Notes: generated by a model not told the origin, from the sequence alone. DNA of 30,084 bases from an uncultured Acetatifactor sp. (GCF_910585425.1 NZ_CAJUCP010000030.1:29850-59933), one strand, 5' to 3'; shown: positions 21,882 to 29,895, counted from the stretch's first letter. A program made the numbers and translations.

Positions 21882-22422
21882 TGTCTGAACCTCCCTTGAG
21901 GCCGGGGCATCTCCGGAAGCCTGGAGATATGGCTGAGCAAAGAGTCCCGCGCCATGCATAAGTCTACTATAGCAGATAAGGGGAGGATGTGGTATGGAGT
22001 TTCTTTGCGTGAATCTTTCATTATTGAAAGGTACATGGAAGGATAGCTTGAAGGATACGGATAGAATCCGTTTTCCTGCTCGTGTATCCAGGGAGAAAGA
22101 GGGGAGATTCCGAAGTGCCTCCTGAAAATCGAAGAGGAGGCAGGCAAGATGCGCAACCAATTCTGTGATGTGAGATTCTGCCTTGAGGAGCGGGGCAGGA
22201 GGGTACTACAGTTCATCATCGGGAACGAGATCAGGCTGCGAAGGCGTCAGATTCTGCCTAAGGCATCCTATCAGAGCGGCATCTGGCCGCAGCTGGAGGG
22301 GAAGGGGGAGGTATGGGGACGCAAGGTTGGCTTTAGAAGACAGGCAGACGAGGCTGCGGCTGTATGAGGAACTATGCATCAAGGGATGATTCGCCTGTAA
22401 CGGATTCTGCCGATATTGCAGG
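21882..22422. other. 541-bp intergenic region upstream of the ABC genes
   Basis: No gene is supported here. It holds the promoter/operator at 21966-22030, a hairpin with arms TGCCTCCT (22116-22123) and AGGAGGCA (22135-22142), and recurring GATTCTGCC motifs at 22174, 22250 and 22403 (another lies in the kinase gene at 22517). It is unusually long for a BceRS-BceAB intergenic gap, and none of its open stretches has a convincing start or similarity. Confidence 0.6.
21966..22030 (-). promoter_or_regulatory. probable response-regulator-controlled promoter of the ABC genes
   Basis: On the minus strand the -10 is TATAGT (21971-21966) with an extended TGC; the -35 region is poor, as expected for an activated promoter. 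About 20 bp further upstream CTTTCA and TGAAAG flank 4 bp (22015-22030). An inverted repeat with a 4-bp centre placed just upstream of the -35 matches the known layout of BceR-type sites. The exact bases differ from the Bacillus site. Confidence 0.5.
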
Positions 22423-23460
22423 TTAGAGGACTTGTCCGCCGTCAGGCCCCTGTACTTTCCACAGATAATCGCTGACCGGGAATTCCAGAGAAATCCGCGT
22501 CCCAGCGCCCGCAACCGATTCTGCCAAAATCTGTATCCCCAATTTCACGCAGAGCTTCCGGCACAGATACAGCCCCATGCCTGTGGCCCGGGCGCCGCTT
22601 CTGCCGTTGGTGCCGGTGAAGCCCTTATCGAAGATTCTGGGCAGCTCCTCTTCGGGGATGCCGCAGCCATTGTCCTCCACCGTCAGGAGGACATTGCGCC
22701 CTGCCCGGCCGGTGGAGATTCGCAGCACAGGCTCCGTGTCCCGCCTGTATTTCACGGCATTCAGGACGAGCTGCTCCAGGATGAAAGCGATCCATTTTGC
22801 ATCGGTATAGACCGTATCCGGACAATGGACGCTGGCCCGTATATGGTTTTCTATTAGAGCGTATTTATTTTTCAGAAGGACCTCCTCCGCGGTCTGCTGC
22901 AGGGTGGCCTCCCTGATGAGATAATCCTGGTACACCTGGTCCGAGCGGGCATAGAAGAGGGCCATGTCCACATAGTTCTCCGTCCGCCGGTTCTGGGCCA
23001 AGATGCGGCGGGCGGTATCGTCCCTGCGCCTCTCACAGAGCAGATAGATGTCCGCTATGGGAGCCTTTATCTCATGCACCCAGCTTTCGATGTACTCCCG
23101 GTACTCCTGCCCGGCGTCCTCCACAGAGCGGATCCGCTCTATGACGGACTTGTTGGATCTCCGGATCATTTCCCGGTAAAGCCTGTCCTCCAGCCGGAAG
23201 GAAGCGGGCATCAGCTCGCCCAGCAGGTATTTCCGGTCAGCCTGCTCCAGGATCGCCTCCATCTGTTCGAAGTAGCGCTTCCTGCGAAGATATTCCGTGA
23301 GGAACCAGGCGGTGAGGACGATTAGCCAGGTGAGGAGGATGAGGCAGCAGCAGCCCGGGGGATAGGCCGTGGCGATCAGGAAAGCCGTGAGCAGCATCAT
23401 GCAGGCGATATGGAGCATCAGCAGCAAAAGCCTGTCCTTGCAGTAATCCGCGAACTTCAT
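22423..23460 (-). CDS. intramembrane-sensing histidine kinase, BceS-type
   Basis: A 345-residue sensor kinase. Two closely spaced membrane segments (about 11-31 and 35-57) with only a few residues outside mark it as intramembrane-sensing, so it depends on the transporter for its signal. The phosphorylated histidine is in WVHEIKAPI near residue 128; the N-box is LVLNAVKYR; G1 and G2 are DNGCGIP and GMGLYLC. Its ATG overlaps the stop of the response-regulator gene (ATGA, 23457-23460). Confidence 0.94.
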   Translation of the reverse strand: MKFADYCKDRLLLLMLHIACMMLLTAFLIATAYPPGCCCLILLTWLIVLTAWFLTEYLRRKRYFEQMEAILEQADRKYLLGELMPASFRLEDRLYREMIRRSNKSVIERIRSVEDAGQEYREYIESWVHEIKAPIADIYLLCERRRDDTARRILAQNRRTENYVDMALFYARSDQVYQDYLIREATLQQTAEEVLLKNKYALIENHIRASVHCPDTVYTDAKWIAFILEQLVLNAVKYRRDTEPVLRISTGRAGRNVLLTVEDNGCGIPEEELPRIFDKGFTGTNGRSGARATGMGLYLCRKLCVKLGIQILAESVAGAGTRISLEFPVSDYLWKVQGPDGGQVL

Positions 23461-24119
23461 ATAGAATACCCCATTCCCCGCTTCGTCCGGATGAAATCAG
23501 ACAGCCCCAGGCCCTCCAGCTTCCCACGGATGCGGGTGACATGGATGCTCAGGGCATTGTCGTCCAGGAAGACGGCATTGTCCCACAGATATTCCACCAG
23601 CTCTGTGCGGGCCACGATGCGCCCTCTGTGCCGGAACAGGCAGGCCAATATCTTCAGCTCGTTTTTGGTCAGCTCCGCGCTTGCGCCCCGGAAGCGGACG
23701 CAGCCCCTGGCCAGATCCAGCTCTGCGCCCCGATGCTCCAGAACCGGCTCCTCCTCCCCCCTGCCCGCCCGCTTCAGCACGGCGGTGATATGGGCCAGCA
23801 GGAGGGCGGGCGGGAAGGGCTTGGTGATGTAGTCGTCCCCGCCCTGCAACAGGGCCGTGACCTCGTCCGAAGCATCCGCCCGCCCTGTGACGAAGATGAC
23901 GGGCACATCCGAGAATCTGCGGATTTCGGCGCACACATCGAAGCCGGACTGCCCCGGGAGGTTCAGGTCCAACAGGATCAGGTCCGGCGAGGCGGCGGAA
24001 ACCTGTCCGGCGATATGGTCGAACCGGGTCAGCGCCGTGACGCGGTAGAGGGAACCCCGCAGGAGACCCGCCAGCTCCAGGCGGAAATCCTCGTCATCTT
24101 CTATAATCAGGATATGCAT
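23457..24119 (-). CDS. OmpR-family response regulator, BceR-type
   Basis: A 220-residue regulator. The receiver domain (1-118) has the acidic pocket IIEDDED, the phosphorylated aspartate in LILLDLNLPG near residue 52, the threonine of VTGR and the lysine of ITKPF. The winged-helix DNA-binding domain (about 125-220) includes LTKNELKILACLFRHRGRIVART and SIHVTRIRGKLEGLG. The ATG at 24119 is preceded by AAAGGAGG; longer in-frame starts have no site. It is the first gene of the operon and probably activates the ABC genes. Confidence 0.95.
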   Translation of the reverse strand: MHILIIEDDEDFRLELAGLLRGSLYRVTALTRFDHIAGQVSAASPDLILLDLNLPGQSGFDVCAEIRRFSDVPVIFVTGRADASDEVTALLQGGDDYITKPFPPALLLAHITAVLKRAGRGEEEPVLEHRGAELDLARGCVRFRGASAELTKNELKILACLFRHRGRIVARTELVEYLWDNAVFLDDNALSIHVTRIRGKLEGLGLSDFIRTKRGMGYSI

Positions 24120-24330
24120 GCGCCGCCTCCTTTCGGATTCCGCAGATGAAGACGGGGCTGTCGGGAATCCTGTCAGTTCCCCACAGCCCCTGGTTCGAAC
24201 GGGTGTTCTAGTGCGCCGGGGCATGAATTCCCGAGTAATCGGTGCTTGATGTCCGCACCAGAACTGACGACAACGCAGTACTGGGGTGGACAGCGAGTAC
24301 TGATTGCTCAAGGATTCACGCACTGGGGTA
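24120..24330. promoter_or_regulatory. leader of the two-component operon with a two-stem hairpin
   Basis: GGGGCTGT (24154-24161) pairs with ACAGCCCC (24183-24190); inside, GGGAA pairs with TTCCC, with a single C-C mismatch between stems and a 9-nt loop. No T-run follows on either strand. Farther upstream are repeated AGTACTG words (24277-24283, 24296-24302) and two CTGGGGT words 42 bp apart. I found no clear promoter; the structure may attenuate or stabilise the transcript. Confidence 0.5.
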
Positions 24331-25281
24331 CTAGTCTCTTCTGGTATCCGTATCCCTGATGATGGGCGGAATCTGGGAGAGCATATTGTCGATGTCCTCG
24401 AACATGGCGCTCTTGGTGGTGCCCAGATTGCTGGCCCGGCCGATATGCTTTATGACCTCCTGGTGCTGGAGCTTTATCCTGTCGAAAAACTGGCAGAGCA
24501 CCTGCAGCGCGTTCTGGGAGTCGCCTATGACGCCGGAAATCTCTGCCTGTACGGAGGAGGTGCCCTCCGCCACGGTGCTGATCTGCTGGAAGGATTCGGA
24601 GGTGCCGTTCACGATGCCGAAGCCCTGGTCCAGAGCCGACTGGGATGCAAGGATGCTGGAGTTGAGCTGGTTCGCCCCCGATTCCACATCGTGGATGCCT
24701 GTGTCCACATCGTCGGTGAGCTCCTTGATCTCCTTGGCCAGCTCCCGGACCTTTTCCGCCACCACGGCGAAGCCCTTGCCCTGTTCTCCGGCCCTGGCCG
24801 CCTCGATGGAGGCGTTTATGGCCAGGATATTGGTCTCGTCCGCGATGGACACGATTTTGCCCATGCACTGCTGGATGCTCTTCACCGCTGTCTGCAGATA
24901 GGCGAAGGTATTCTCCATATCGGCGTAGGTCTGCTGCACCTTCGCGGAAGTGGCTTTCAGCTCCTCCACCATGCCCTGGGCTTCCGACACGGTCTGGGTG
25001 ATGTCCGTCCGCACCTGATCGAACTGCCCCGCGGCCTGATTGATGCTGGCGAAGGACTGTCCGAAGTCCTGGAGCTGTTCCTGGAAATGGTCGGCCTCAG
25101 CCAATACGCTGCTGAAGGAGTTGCCGATCATGCTCAGCTCGAACAGGGATTCCACTTCCTTTTTGGCCAGATCCTTCTGATAGCCCTTCAGGCAGTCCGT
25201 CACATGCAGCACGGGATAGAGGCTTTTTTCATCGTGGCGCACCTGCCCGTTCTTTGAAGGTCCTTTCTTTGAAAACAACAT
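24331..25281 (-). CDS. soluble methyl-accepting chemotaxis-type signalling protein
   Basis: A 316-residue protein with no membrane segment. Residues 1-60 are a short variable N-terminus; about 65-290 form the long alpha-helical signalling coil. The hairpin tip has the conserved IVSIADETNILAINASIEAARAGEQGKGFAVVAEKVRELA block (near 150-190). AGGAGG precedes the ATG at 25281. It lies 51 bp downstream of a FIST-domain gene, and the two probably form one signalling unit: FIST senses a small ligand and this protein carries the signal to CheA/CheW encoded elsewhere. That partnership is inferred from adjacency. Confidence 0.9.
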   Translation of the reverse strand: MLFSKKGPSKNGQVRHDEKSLYPVLHVTDCLKGYQKDLAKKEVESLFELSMIGNSFSSVLAEADHFQEQLQDFGQSFASINQAAGQFDQVRTDITQTVSEAQGMVEELKATSAKVQQTYADMENTFAYLQTAVKSIQQCMGKIVSIADETNILAINASIEAARAGEQGKGFAVVAEKVRELAKEIKELTDDVDTGIHDVESGANQLNSSILASQSALDQGFGIVNGTSESFQQISTVAEGTSSVQAEISGVIGDSQNALQVLCQFFDRIKLQHQEVIKHIGRASNLGTTKSAMFEDIDNMLSQIPPIIRDTDTRRD

Positions 25282-25332
25282 TATGTATCCTCCTGATTTC
25301 AATTCCGTCAAGTGTCCGATGGCTTTTCACGG

Positions 25333-26388
25333 TCATTCAAATACCACGCAGGTCATGGACTGGTTCACGAACTGATTGTTGTAATGCTCCCCATAGCCCA
25401 CCAGGCCCGCGTGGCTGCCGAGCTTTGCCATCTCCTGCAGGTAGGTGGCCATGTAGCGCTGCTCGGTGAACAGTTTGTAGCGGAACAGGCAGTTCACGGA
25501 GAAGACGGCGGAGCGCTTGGGGAAGTCCCGGCAGATGTCCGCTATGGTCTTGTCCACGATGGCCGGATAATCTCCCAGCTCCAGGAGGATCAGCACATCG
25601 GAGTCGTTCACCTGCCGGAAGCAGGCCAGGGAATTCCCGTTGACTTCCTTGATGGAGACGATACAGGTGTCGTCCCCGTTGAGCTTGCCGAAGGGGTTCT
25701 TGAAGGTCTGGGTCAGGATCTGCTGATCCGTCACATGCAGGATGCTCTGGTACACCTGCTTGGCCGGGTTCCCGTTCAGGGAGCCGATGATGTAATTGGC
25801 CCGGTCCGTATTGGAGGCGATGAAGCGGTAATCGCCCATCTGGTGGTAGATATTCTCCTTATAAGTCTTGACCCGGCCGTTCTGGTTGCGCACCAGGGCG
25901 TAGGCCACGGAATCCTCGTAGACCTTGCCGTTGGCGGACACTTTTCCGCCGTCTCCCGTGCCTCCCACAAGCTGGATGCCCCGGCCCCGCAATGACGTAT
26001 AGAGCGTAGTCAGGACGCAGGCATCGTTTCCGCTGCAGAAATCGATGCATACGGTGTCCTGCTTGGATCCGTTTATCTTCCTGATGTCCGCCTCCAGCCG
26101 GTTTATATACTTCACCGGCATGACGGATACCTGCTCCAGCACATTGGCCGTAGCGCTGACCCCTCCTGAAAAAGCGATGATGCCCACACCGTTTTCCACC
26201 ACTTTGGTGTCATAGCTCATTCCGATGCATCCGATGCTGGGGATGCCAGGGTAAAGCTTCTCAAGGGCTTTCACATGCTCCTCGAACTGGGCATTGTTTG
26301 AAAGAAGCATGATGAACTGCGGGCTGTCCAGATTGCGGACCGCTTCCGACAGGTCCCCGCGATTGCTCATTCCGAAAAATTGCCTCAT
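25333..26388 (-). CDS. FIST domain sensory protein
   Basis: A 351-residue soluble protein with FIST N (about 25-185) and FIST C (about 205-335) domains. Visible stretches are IPSIGCIGMSYDTKVVENGVGIIAFSGG, VQLVGGTGDGGK-like QLVGGTGDGGKVSANGKVY, and SHAGLVGYGEHYNNQFVNQSMTCVVF at the end. FIST domains are proposed sensors of small ligands, perhaps amino acids, and are usually linked to kinase, cyclase or MCP outputs. GGAAGG lies upstream of the ATG, and a near-consensus promoter at 26447-26476 drives it together with the downstream MCP-type gene. Confidence 0.88.
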   Translation of the reverse strand: MRQFFGMSNRGDLSEAVRNLDSPQFIMLLSNNAQFEEHVKALEKLYPGIPSIGCIGMSYDTKVVENGVGIIAFSGGVSATANVLEQVSVMPVKYINRLEADIRKINGSKQDTVCIDFCSGNDACVLTTLYTSLRGRGIQLVGGTGDGGKVSANGKVYEDSVAYALVRNQNGRVKTYKENIYHQMGDYRFIASNTDRANYIIGSLNGNPAKQVYQSILHVTDQQILTQTFKNPFGKLNGDDTCIVSIKEVNGNSLACFRQVNDSDVLILLELGDYPAIVDKTIADICRDFPKRSAVFSVNCLFRYKLFTEQRYMATYLQEMAKLGSHAGLVGYGEHYNNQFVNQSMTCVVFE

Positions 26389-26446
26389 GCAGCAGCCTTC
26401 CTTTCATAAATATATATATTTTATAAATATCTTGATAACAGCATTG

Positions 26447-26476
26447 ATTATACCTTATAATAAAGCATATCGTCAA
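26447..26476 (-). promoter_or_regulatory. sigma-A promoter of the FIST-MCP operon
   Basis: On the minus strand TTGACG (26476-26471) and TATAAT (26452-26447), spacer 18 bp. The leader of about 55 nt is very AT-rich. Confidence 0.8.
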
Positions 26477-26533
26477 CATGAATTCGCCATTTTTTGGATA
26501 GAATGCCCGAAGGGGCGGCGGGAGCGTGATGGA

Positions 26534-26567
26534 TGCATAAATATGCATTATCTCATAAATATTTGCA
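26534..26567. promoter_or_regulatory. two ARG-box-like operator sites upstream of argC
   Basis: TGCATAAATATGCA at 26534-26547 matches the ArgR core TGNATWWWWATNCA at every position. A second, weaker copy (26554-26567) lies 20 bp further on, about two helical turns, which is the layout bound by ArgR/AhrC hexamers. Both lie just upstream of the argC -35. No argR gene is in the window. Confidence 0.65.
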
Positions 26568-26584
26568 TAAAAACAAAAAAGAAG

Positions 26585-26612
26585 TGGACATTTATACAAA
26601 ATGTGCTATACT
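26585..26612 (+). promoter_or_regulatory. argC promoter
   Basis: TGGACA at 26585-26590 and TATACT at 26607-26612 with a 16-bp spacer and an extended TGC before the -10. The ARG-box pair ends about 18 bp upstream. Confidence 0.6.
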
Positions 26613-26632
26613 TACCATGGAGGTGCAGGAAG

Positions 26633-27691
26633 ATGATCAAAGCAGGGATAATAGGGGCCACAGGGTACGCGGGCAGCGAGCTGGTGCGGATACTCATGGG
26701 CCACAGGGAGGCCGAGATCCTGTGGTACGGCTCCCGCAGCTACATAGACAGGAAGTACCATGAGGTATATCAGAACATGTTCCGGATCGTGGAGGACGTG
26801 TGCAGGGACGACGATCTGGAGGATCTGGCGGAGCAGGTGGACGTAATCTTCACGGCTACGCCCCAGGGATATCTGGCGGGGCTTTTGACGGAGGAGATAT
26901 TGAAAAGGGTAAAAATCGTAGATTTATCTGCGGATTACCGCATTAAGGACGTGGCGGTGTACGAGAAATGGTACGGGATAGAGCATAAGTCCCCGCAGTT
27001 CATCCCGGAAGCCGTCTACGGGCTGTGCGAGCTGAACCGGAACCGGATCACGGCCTCCACCAGGCTGGTGGCCAATCCGGGCTGCTATACCACATGCTCC
27101 ATCCTCACCGCCTACCCGCTGGTGAAGGAGGGGCTGATCGACGTGGACACATTGATCGTGGACGCGAAGTCCGGGACTTCCGGGGCGGGGCGGGGGGCGA
27201 AGGTGCCCAACCTGTTCTGCGAAGTGAACGAGAACATCAAGGCCTACGGGGTGGCCGGCCATCGCCACACGCCGGAGATCGAGGAGCAACTGGGGTATGC
27301 GGCGAACCGTGAGGTCACGATCAATTTCACGCCCCATCTGGTGCCCATGAACAGGGGCATCCTGGTGACGGAGTACGCGAAGCTGAAAAGGGCCGCGGAT
27401 GGCGTGCTGCCCACGTATGAGGAGATCCGGGCCGCCTACGATAAATATTATGCGCGGGAGAAATTCGTGCGGGTGTTGGATAAAGGCGTCTGCCCGGAGA
27501 CAAAATGGGTGGAGGGCAGCAATTATGTGGACATTAATTTCGTCATAGACGAAAGGACAGGCCGGGTCATCCTGATGGGAGCCCTGGACAATCTGGTGAA
27601 GGGAGCGGCGGGACAGGCGGTGCAGAACATGAACCTGCTGTTCGGATTGAAGGAGAGCCAGGGGCTGGAGCTGGTGCCCTGCTTCCCGTAA
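26633..27691 (+). CDS. argC: N-acetyl-gamma-glutamyl-phosphate reductase
   Basis: ArgC reduces N-acetylglutamyl phosphate to the semialdehyde with NADPH, third step of arginine synthesis. The 352-residue product starts with the NADP-binding motif AGIIGATGYAGSELVRIL. The catalytic cysteine is Cys151 in NPGCYTTC, and AGHRHTPEIEEQL near 205-217 supplies a conserved histidine. The ATG at 26633 has AGGTGCAGGA upstream; longer in-frame starts are unsupported. The argJ-argB-argD genes that usually follow are absent; a Fic gene comes next. Control by ArgR is suggested by the ARG boxes. Confidence 0.96.
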   Translation: MIKAGIIGATGYAGSELVRILMGHREAEILWYGSRSYIDRKYHEVYQNMFRIVEDVCRDDDLEDLAEQVDVIFTATPQGYLAGLLTEEILKRVKIVDLSADYRIKDVAVYEKWYGIEHKSPQFIPEAVYGLCELNRNRITASTRLVANPGCYTTCSILTAYPLVKEGLIDVDTLIVDAKSGTSGAGRGAKVPNLFCEVNENIKAYGVAGHRHTPEIEEQLGYAANREVTINFTPHLVPMNRGILVTEYAKLKRAADGVLPTYEEIRAAYDKYYAREKFVRVLDKGVCPETKWVEGSNYVDINFVIDERTGRVILMGALDNLVKGAAGQAVQNMNLLFGLKESQGLELVPCFP

Positions 27692-27741
27692 AAGGCGGGT
27701 AAACGTATAGATTCAGGCGATTGAGCGAAGGGGGTGGCGTG

Positions 27742-28425
27742 ATGGAAGGGGGCGGAAATCAGGATTTTGCCGGTTTTCTGTCAGAGAGATTCAGAATCGA
27801 GCGGGAGAGGTTCGACCGCTCGGGAGTATATGCGTACACACAGCGCCTGCTTGCCTACAACTCAAATAAGATTGAGGGGAGCACGCTGACAGAGGAGCAG
27901 ACGGCCTCGCTGTTCGACAATGGAACGCTGCCCAGATCGGAGGACTATTACAGGGCGAAGGACGTGGAGGAAATGAACGGACATTTCCTGATGTTCAACA
28001 AAATGCTGGATACCATCCGCCAGCCCCTGTCCTCCGGGCTGATAAAGCAGTTCCACTATGAGCTGAAGTCGGGCGTGTTCGAAGACCGGGCCAACGGATA
28101 TGCCATCGGAGACTACAAAAAGAGGCCGAATATGATAGGCATCTATCAGACGGTCAGGCCTGAAAATGTGGAGGCCGAGATGGATCGACTGATGGAATGG
28201 TATCATGGCAAGGCGCCGGACATTGCCGTGTTTGCTGAGTTCCACGCCAGATATGAGAGCATCCACCCGTTTCAGGATGATGGTGTTATAATTGGGACAA
28301 GGTTAGAGAAACCCAGTAAAATCAACGGGTTTGCACTCCTTAGTCCCAATTTTTTTATGCCCGAAAGGGAGAACGGAATAACCTCACTTCTACATATATT
28401 GCTGGCCAGCAGTATGAAAGTCTGA
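27742..28425 (+). pseudogene. Fic family protein, truncated within its catalytic motif
   Basis: Fic proteins transfer AMP or other nucleotides to target proteins. Up to about residue 179 the product is a normal class II Fic protein: inhibitory helix motif SNKIEG near residue 31-36, a Fic core, and the start of the active-site motif, SIHPFQD. The motif should continue GNGRxGR but reads DGVIIGTR, and the remaining 46 residues show no Fic similarity. The break at about 28277-28283 coincides with the start of mobile-element-like DNA. The catalytic histidine stays, but the phosphate-binding loop is lost, so it should be inactive. The start at 27742 has AGGGGGTGG upstream. Confidence 0.8.
28290..28357. 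other. two-stem hairpin with T-run at the element edge
   Basis: AATTGGGACAAGG (28290-28302) pairs with CCTTAGTCCCAATT (28338-28351) with one bulged base, and inside it AAACCC (28309-28314) pairs with GGGTTT (28327-28332). Seven to eight T residues follow. It could be a terminator that seals the element from chromosomal transcription, or part of the recombination site. Its position 10 bp inside the break in Fic is notable. Confidence 0.7.
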
Positions 28426-28863
28426 TAGCGATTAAAGCAACCATACCATCCTTTGGAGGTGGATTTGAAGGTCCGAAGTCCTTATAAATGCTGACGGGTT
28501 GCAACGGGGGCGTTGTAATATTGGTTGACAGGTTTCGGCCGGGTTTAAGGTGAACCGGGCGCCATGGGAGGGTTAAACCTGCGTTTCTGTACCATGGGGA
28601 TAAATGGGATTTATCTACGGAAAGCCGGGGAACTTACAGCGCCCATATTGTTGTGATGGCTTTAAAGTTTTAATGCAGCGGAGATTTTGGTTTTATAGAT
28701 TGGCATATCGTTTCGTTCGGAAACAAATTATTTCTGTTTTGCGGGGAGCGGCACAGGCCGATAGCGCCTGGGAGCGGTCTCTGTAAAATCCCAGATGGAA
28801 GATCAGCAGCGGAGAGGCAGTGGAAAGTCCGGTCTGCGGGCCGGTGGAAAGGACGGGATATAG
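28426..28863. other. 438-bp region without a supported gene
   Basis: No open frame here has a believable start and product; a 60-codon frame at 28604-28786 has no family resemblance. There is a TTGACA near 28523-28528 without a matching -10. Short hairpins such as CCGG/CCGG near 28829-28845 precede the SymE-like gene. SymE-type toxins elsewhere have an antisense RNA; I cannot identify one here. Confidence 0.5.
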
Positions 28864-29106
28864 ATGAGGAAGGAAGTTCGGAGGTTTAAGGTATATGAGC
28901 AGAGCGGGCATAATTACAAGCCGACGCCGACAATCACATTGAAGGGATTGTGGCTGGAAGAGCTGGGGTTCGGGGCGGGGACGCTCCTGACTGTCCGCTG
29001 TGAGGAAGGGAAGCTGGTCATTGTTCCGAGGGAGACAGCGGATTATATTGATGTTTTTGAGGAACAGCAGTTCAGTATTGTCGCGGAAAGGAAAGCGGGG
29101 TTTTGA
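28864..29106 (+). CDS. SymE-like toxin-family protein
   Basis: An 80-residue protein resembling the SymE family, which has an AbrB-like fold: a strand-rich core NYKPTPTITLKGLWLEELGFGAGTLLTVRCEEGKLVIV at about residues 18-55. Escherichia coli SymE is an SOS-induced RNA-cleaving or nucleoid-condensing toxin; homologues on mobile elements of Firmicutes may act as transcription factors instead. AAAGGACGG lies about 8 bases before the ATG. It ends 3 bp before parA, so the two are probably co-transcribed. Confidence 0.75.
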   Translation: MRKEVRRFKVYEQSGHNYKPTPTITLKGLWLEELGFGAGTLLTVRCEEGKLVIVPRETADYIDVFEEQQFSIVAERKAGF

Positions 29107-29109
29107 CTT

Positions 29110-29895
29110 ATGGGAAAGATATATATGATTGGTTCACAAAAAGGTGGTACGGCAAAGACCACGACTACGTTCAATCTGGCGTACTGCCTGCGGAAGATGA
29201 GGAAGCGGGTCCTGGCAGTTGATTTTGACAGCCAGGCAAATCTGACAACGTGCTTCGGCGTGGAGGATACGGGGGTGCTGGATGATACCATCGGGCATCT
29301 GATGATGGCGCAGATTGAGGACATGAAGCTGCCGTCCCCGGAGAAGTACATACGGACGAAGGACGGGGTGGACTTCATCCCATCGTCTATTTATCTGTCG
29401 GTGGTGGATGCGAAGCTGCGGCTGGAGATGGGGGCGGAGAAGATGCTGTCCGGGATTTTGGAGCCGCTGCGGGAGAAGTATGATTATATCCTGATTGATA
29501 CCTGTCCGTCCCTTGGGACTTTGACAATAAATGCGTTGGCGGCTGCCGATGAGGTGATTATCACGGTGAATCCCCAGCTTCTGGCCATGATGGGGATGCA
29601 GGACTTTCTGCGGACGGTGGTGAAGATAAGGAAGCGGATCAATCCGGGGCTGGGGATTGCAGGCATCCTGATGACCATGTGCGAGTCCAGGACGAAGCTG
29701 TGCAGGGTTCTGACGGAGGAAGTGGCGGAGAATTTCCAGGAGCAGATTCGGGTGTTTGAGACGAGGATTCCCAGTACGGTGAAGGTGGGGGAGAGTATTT
29801 ATTACAGCCTGCCGGTGGCGGAGTACAGCCCGAAGGCGAGCGCAGGGGTGGCTTATAAAAAGTTTGCAAAGGAGCTGGTTTCGTATGAAGGCTAA
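29110..29895 (+). CDS. parA: ParA family partition ATPase
   Basis: A 261-residue ATPase of the ParA/Soj class used for segregation or maintenance of mobile DNA. The deviant Walker A is QKGGTAKTT at about 9-17 (alanine where glycine is usual between T and K), Walker A' is VLAVDFDSQANLT near 34-46, and Walker B is YDYILIDTCPSLG near 118-130. It lacks the long N-terminal DNA-binding extension of plasmid ParA types, so it is Soj-like. It overlaps the parB gene by 11 bp. The SymE-like gene lies just upstream. Confidence 0.94.
   Translation: MGKIYMIGSQKGGTAKTTTTFNLAYCLRKMRKRVLAVDFDSQANLTTCFGVEDTGVLDDTIGHLMMAQIEDMKLPSPEKYIRTKDGVDFIPSSIYLSVVDAKLRLEMGAEKMLSGILEPLREKYDYILIDTCPSLGTLTINALAAADEVIITVNPQLLAMMGMQDFLRTVVKIRKRINPGLGIAGILMTMCESRTKLCRVLTEEVAENFQEQIRVFETRIPSTVKVGESIYYSLPVAEYSPKASAGVAYKKFAKELVSYEG

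Noticed and set aside
22149..22389. Small open frames in the gap upstream of the ABC genes
   Set aside because: No ribosome binding site, no family similarity and arginine-rich composition; the gap is better read as regulatory or decayed sequence.
24195..24205. tRNA T-arm (GGTTCGAAC word)
   Set aside because: The flanking bases do not form a 5-bp T-stem on either strand, and no acceptor stem or anticodon arm can be built.
28604..28786. 60-codon open frame before the SymE-like gene
   Set aside because: There is no recognisable family or convincing start, and it overlaps the likely leader of the SymE-like gene.
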